This document shows, in pieces, positions 22,818-23,929 of a DNA stretch of 23,929 nt (position 1 is its first letter; every line of letters starts with the position of its first letter). A model generated the notes under the pieces. That model made no database searches and was not told the DNA's origin. It worked only from the letters and a program-made list of their open reading frames with translations. The translations under genes were made by a program, and so were the position numbers. The stretch is from contig JAADEW010000099.1 of assembly GCA_013153205.1 (NCBI GenBank), forward strand, positions 1 through 23,929, given 5' to 3'. Origin of the DNA: Deferribacteres bacterium. Its GTDB lineage: Bacteria; Thermosulfidibacterota; Thermosulfidibacteria; Thermosulfidibacterales; Thermosulfidibacteraceae.

Positions 22818-23929
22818 ATCAAAATACCCTCCAGCTCAGAGAATATCTGCTCGTTCTTAAAGTGCTTTAAGGTTATGGCTTTGTTGGGACATGTGGCGGC
22901 ACACAGGCCACAGCCCTTACACAAAGCCTCGTTAACCACGCAGACCTCAAGGGCAGGGTTGTAGTCTATAGCGGAATAGGGGCACACCTTCCTGCACTGC
23001 TGACAGCCCACGCACACCTCCGGGTCTATGTAAGAGGTGGCCGCCTCTATCTCCACCTTCTCCCTCATGATGAGGGACAGCGCCTCAGCAGCAGCCCCAG
23101 AAGCCTGAGCCACGGTATCTGGAATGTCCTTGGGTCCCTGACAGCATCCGGCAAGGAAAACCCCGTCCGACGCCGTTGCCACAGGTGCGAGCTTCGGATG
23201 AAGCTCAATAAACCAGCCGTCCTGGTCCTGAGATATGCCGAGAAGCCTTGCCACATCCTCAGCACCTGCCGCAGGCTCAAGGGCAACGCTTAAGACCACC
23301 ATGTCCACGGGAACCCTTCTCACCTCACCTGCAAGGGTGTCCTCGGCAACCACGATGAGCCTGCCCTGCTCCTCGGGAGTTTCAGCCACATCGGTCACCT
23401 CAGCCACCTTACCTCTTATGAAGTGAACCCCTTCCTCCTGCAGTCTGTTGTAAAACTCCTCATACATCTTGCCGGGAGACCTTATGTCAATGTAGAACTC
23501 AAAGACCTCAGCTCCGGTTTTCTCCCTGACGAGATGGGCGAACTTCATGGAATACATACAGCAAACTCTGGAGCAGTATCTGTGGGTGTTCTGGTCCCTT
23601 GAGCCAACGCAGTGGATTATAGCCACCCTTTCGGGAACTCTGCCGTCTTTGGTAAGGATTTTGCCCTCGGTGGGTCCAGACGCGTTGTTGAGCCTTTCAA
23701 ACTCTATTGAAGTGTAAACCTCAGGATACCTCTTGTATCCATACTGGTAAAGCACAGACGGGTCAAAGACCTTAAAGCCCGTTGCGGCAATAATTGTGCC
23801 AACCTCAACTTCCACCACTTCGTCCTTCTGGTCGTGCACAATAGCCTTCGCCTCACAAGCGGCTACGCACTGCTTGCACTCACAGCAGATGGCGCAGTCC
23901 ATGCACCTTCCACCCTCAAAAGCCACCTG
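22814..23929 (-). CDS. HdrA-like subunit, C-terminal part (cut by the window edge)
   Basis: The reading frame is open to the last base of the window; GTG at 23926 is an internal Val codon, not a start. The visible 371 residues begin in the inserted ferredoxin (C9, C12, then C15/C18/C21/C25, with an extra Cys at 16). They continue with HCVGSR (106-111), YCSRVCC (118-124), the DIRSPGKMYEEFYNRLQEEGV region, GVFLAGCCQGPKDIPDTVAQ and two terminal [4Fe-4S] motifs (CVGCQQCRKVC, CKGCGLCAATC). This is canonical HdrA, in contrast to the next HdrA. The FAD GxGxxG and N-terminal domain must lie beyond the edge. HdrB/HdrC are not visible and could lie upstream. Confidence 0.92.
   Translation of the reverse strand, partial: QVAFEGGRCMDCAICCECKQCVAACEAKAIVHDQKDEVVEVEVGTIIAATGFKVFDPSVLYQYGYKRYPEVYTSIEFERLNNASGPTEGKILTKDGRVPERVAIIHCVGSRDQNTHRYCSRVCCMYSMKFAHLVREKTGAEVFEFYIDIRSPGKMYEEFYNRLQEEGVHFIRGKVAEVTDVAETPEEQGRLIVVAEDTLAGEVRRVPVDMVVLSVALEPAAGAEDVARLLGISQDQDGWFIELHPKLAPVATASDGVFLAGCCQGPKDIPDTVAQASGAAAEALSLIMREKVEIEAATSYIDPEVCVGCQQCRKVCPYSAIDYNPALEVCVVNEALCKGCGLCAATCPNKAITLKHFKNEQIFSELEGILI

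Noticed and set aside
1..23929. CRISPR arrays, insertion sequences, prophage or attachment sites
   Set aside because: No regularly spaced repeats, transposase, integrase or phage genes were found. The tRNA genes show no partial duplicate nearby that would suggest integration.

Overview
The window looks like a bacterial chromosome segment, most likely from a thermophilic, strictly anaerobic, probably autotrophic lineage. Bacterial hallmarks are a six-domain ribosomal protein S1, PilT, RecA, HU and bacterial AlaRS. Signs of an anaerobic lifestyle are a heterodisulfide-reductase-like (Hdr) electron-transfer module, the early-cobalt (anaerobic) corrin genes and many Fe-S radical enzymes. Proteins are rich in Glu, Lys, Arg and Val, genes overlap heavily, and some families are archaeal-flavoured (a COG2248/UPF0282-type metallo-hydrolase, an MJ_1487-like radical SAM protein). 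A lineage near Aquificota, Thermosulfidibacterota or Thermodesulfobacteriota would fit, but the sequence alone does not settle this.

Layout. Almost everything is on the minus strand, so read from right to left. (1) 23929-17831: an Hdr-type operon. It holds the C-terminal part of one HdrA (cut by the window edge), an MvhD, a very large double HdrA of 995 residues, a second and diverged MvhD, and an FrhB/FdhB-like iron-sulfur subunit. A hairpin terminator closes it at about 17806-17770. (2) 17756-17515: a promoter and two tRNA genes, Ala(CGC) and Val(CAC). (3) 17150-17425: the only convincing plus-strand gene, a 91-residue protein of unknown function with a strong Shine-Dalgarno sequence and a TTG start. 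(4) 17097-165: one uninterrupted run of 16 genes led by a recA promoter. The order is recA, pilT, alaS, purD, metallo-hydrolase, radical SAM protein, ispH, rpsA, sppA, HU/IHF, phosphodiesterase, nfeD-type protease, ThiC-family enzyme, cbiL, sirC, cbiD. No gap between neighbours exceeds about 10 bases and most neighbours overlap. (5) 156-28: tRNA-Leu(CAG) with its own promoter. There is no stretch of 300 bases without a gene.

How the genes fit together. The last four genes of the long run share a cobamide theme: CbiL, SirC and CbiD belong to corrin-ring synthesis. The ThiC-family enzyme directly upstream has features (altered active-site loops, a shortened CX2CX3C cluster motif, its location) that suggest it is the cobamide paralog BzaF (5-hydroxybenzimidazole synthase) rather than thiamin ThiC. 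The Hdr region encodes two HdrA-MvhD pairs plus an FrhB-like subunit, which suggests a soluble flavin-based electron-bifurcating or confurcating complex. Its HdrB/HdrC or other catalytic partners are not in the window. The most unusual object is the double HdrA, whose two halves have lost opposite sets of cofactor motifs.
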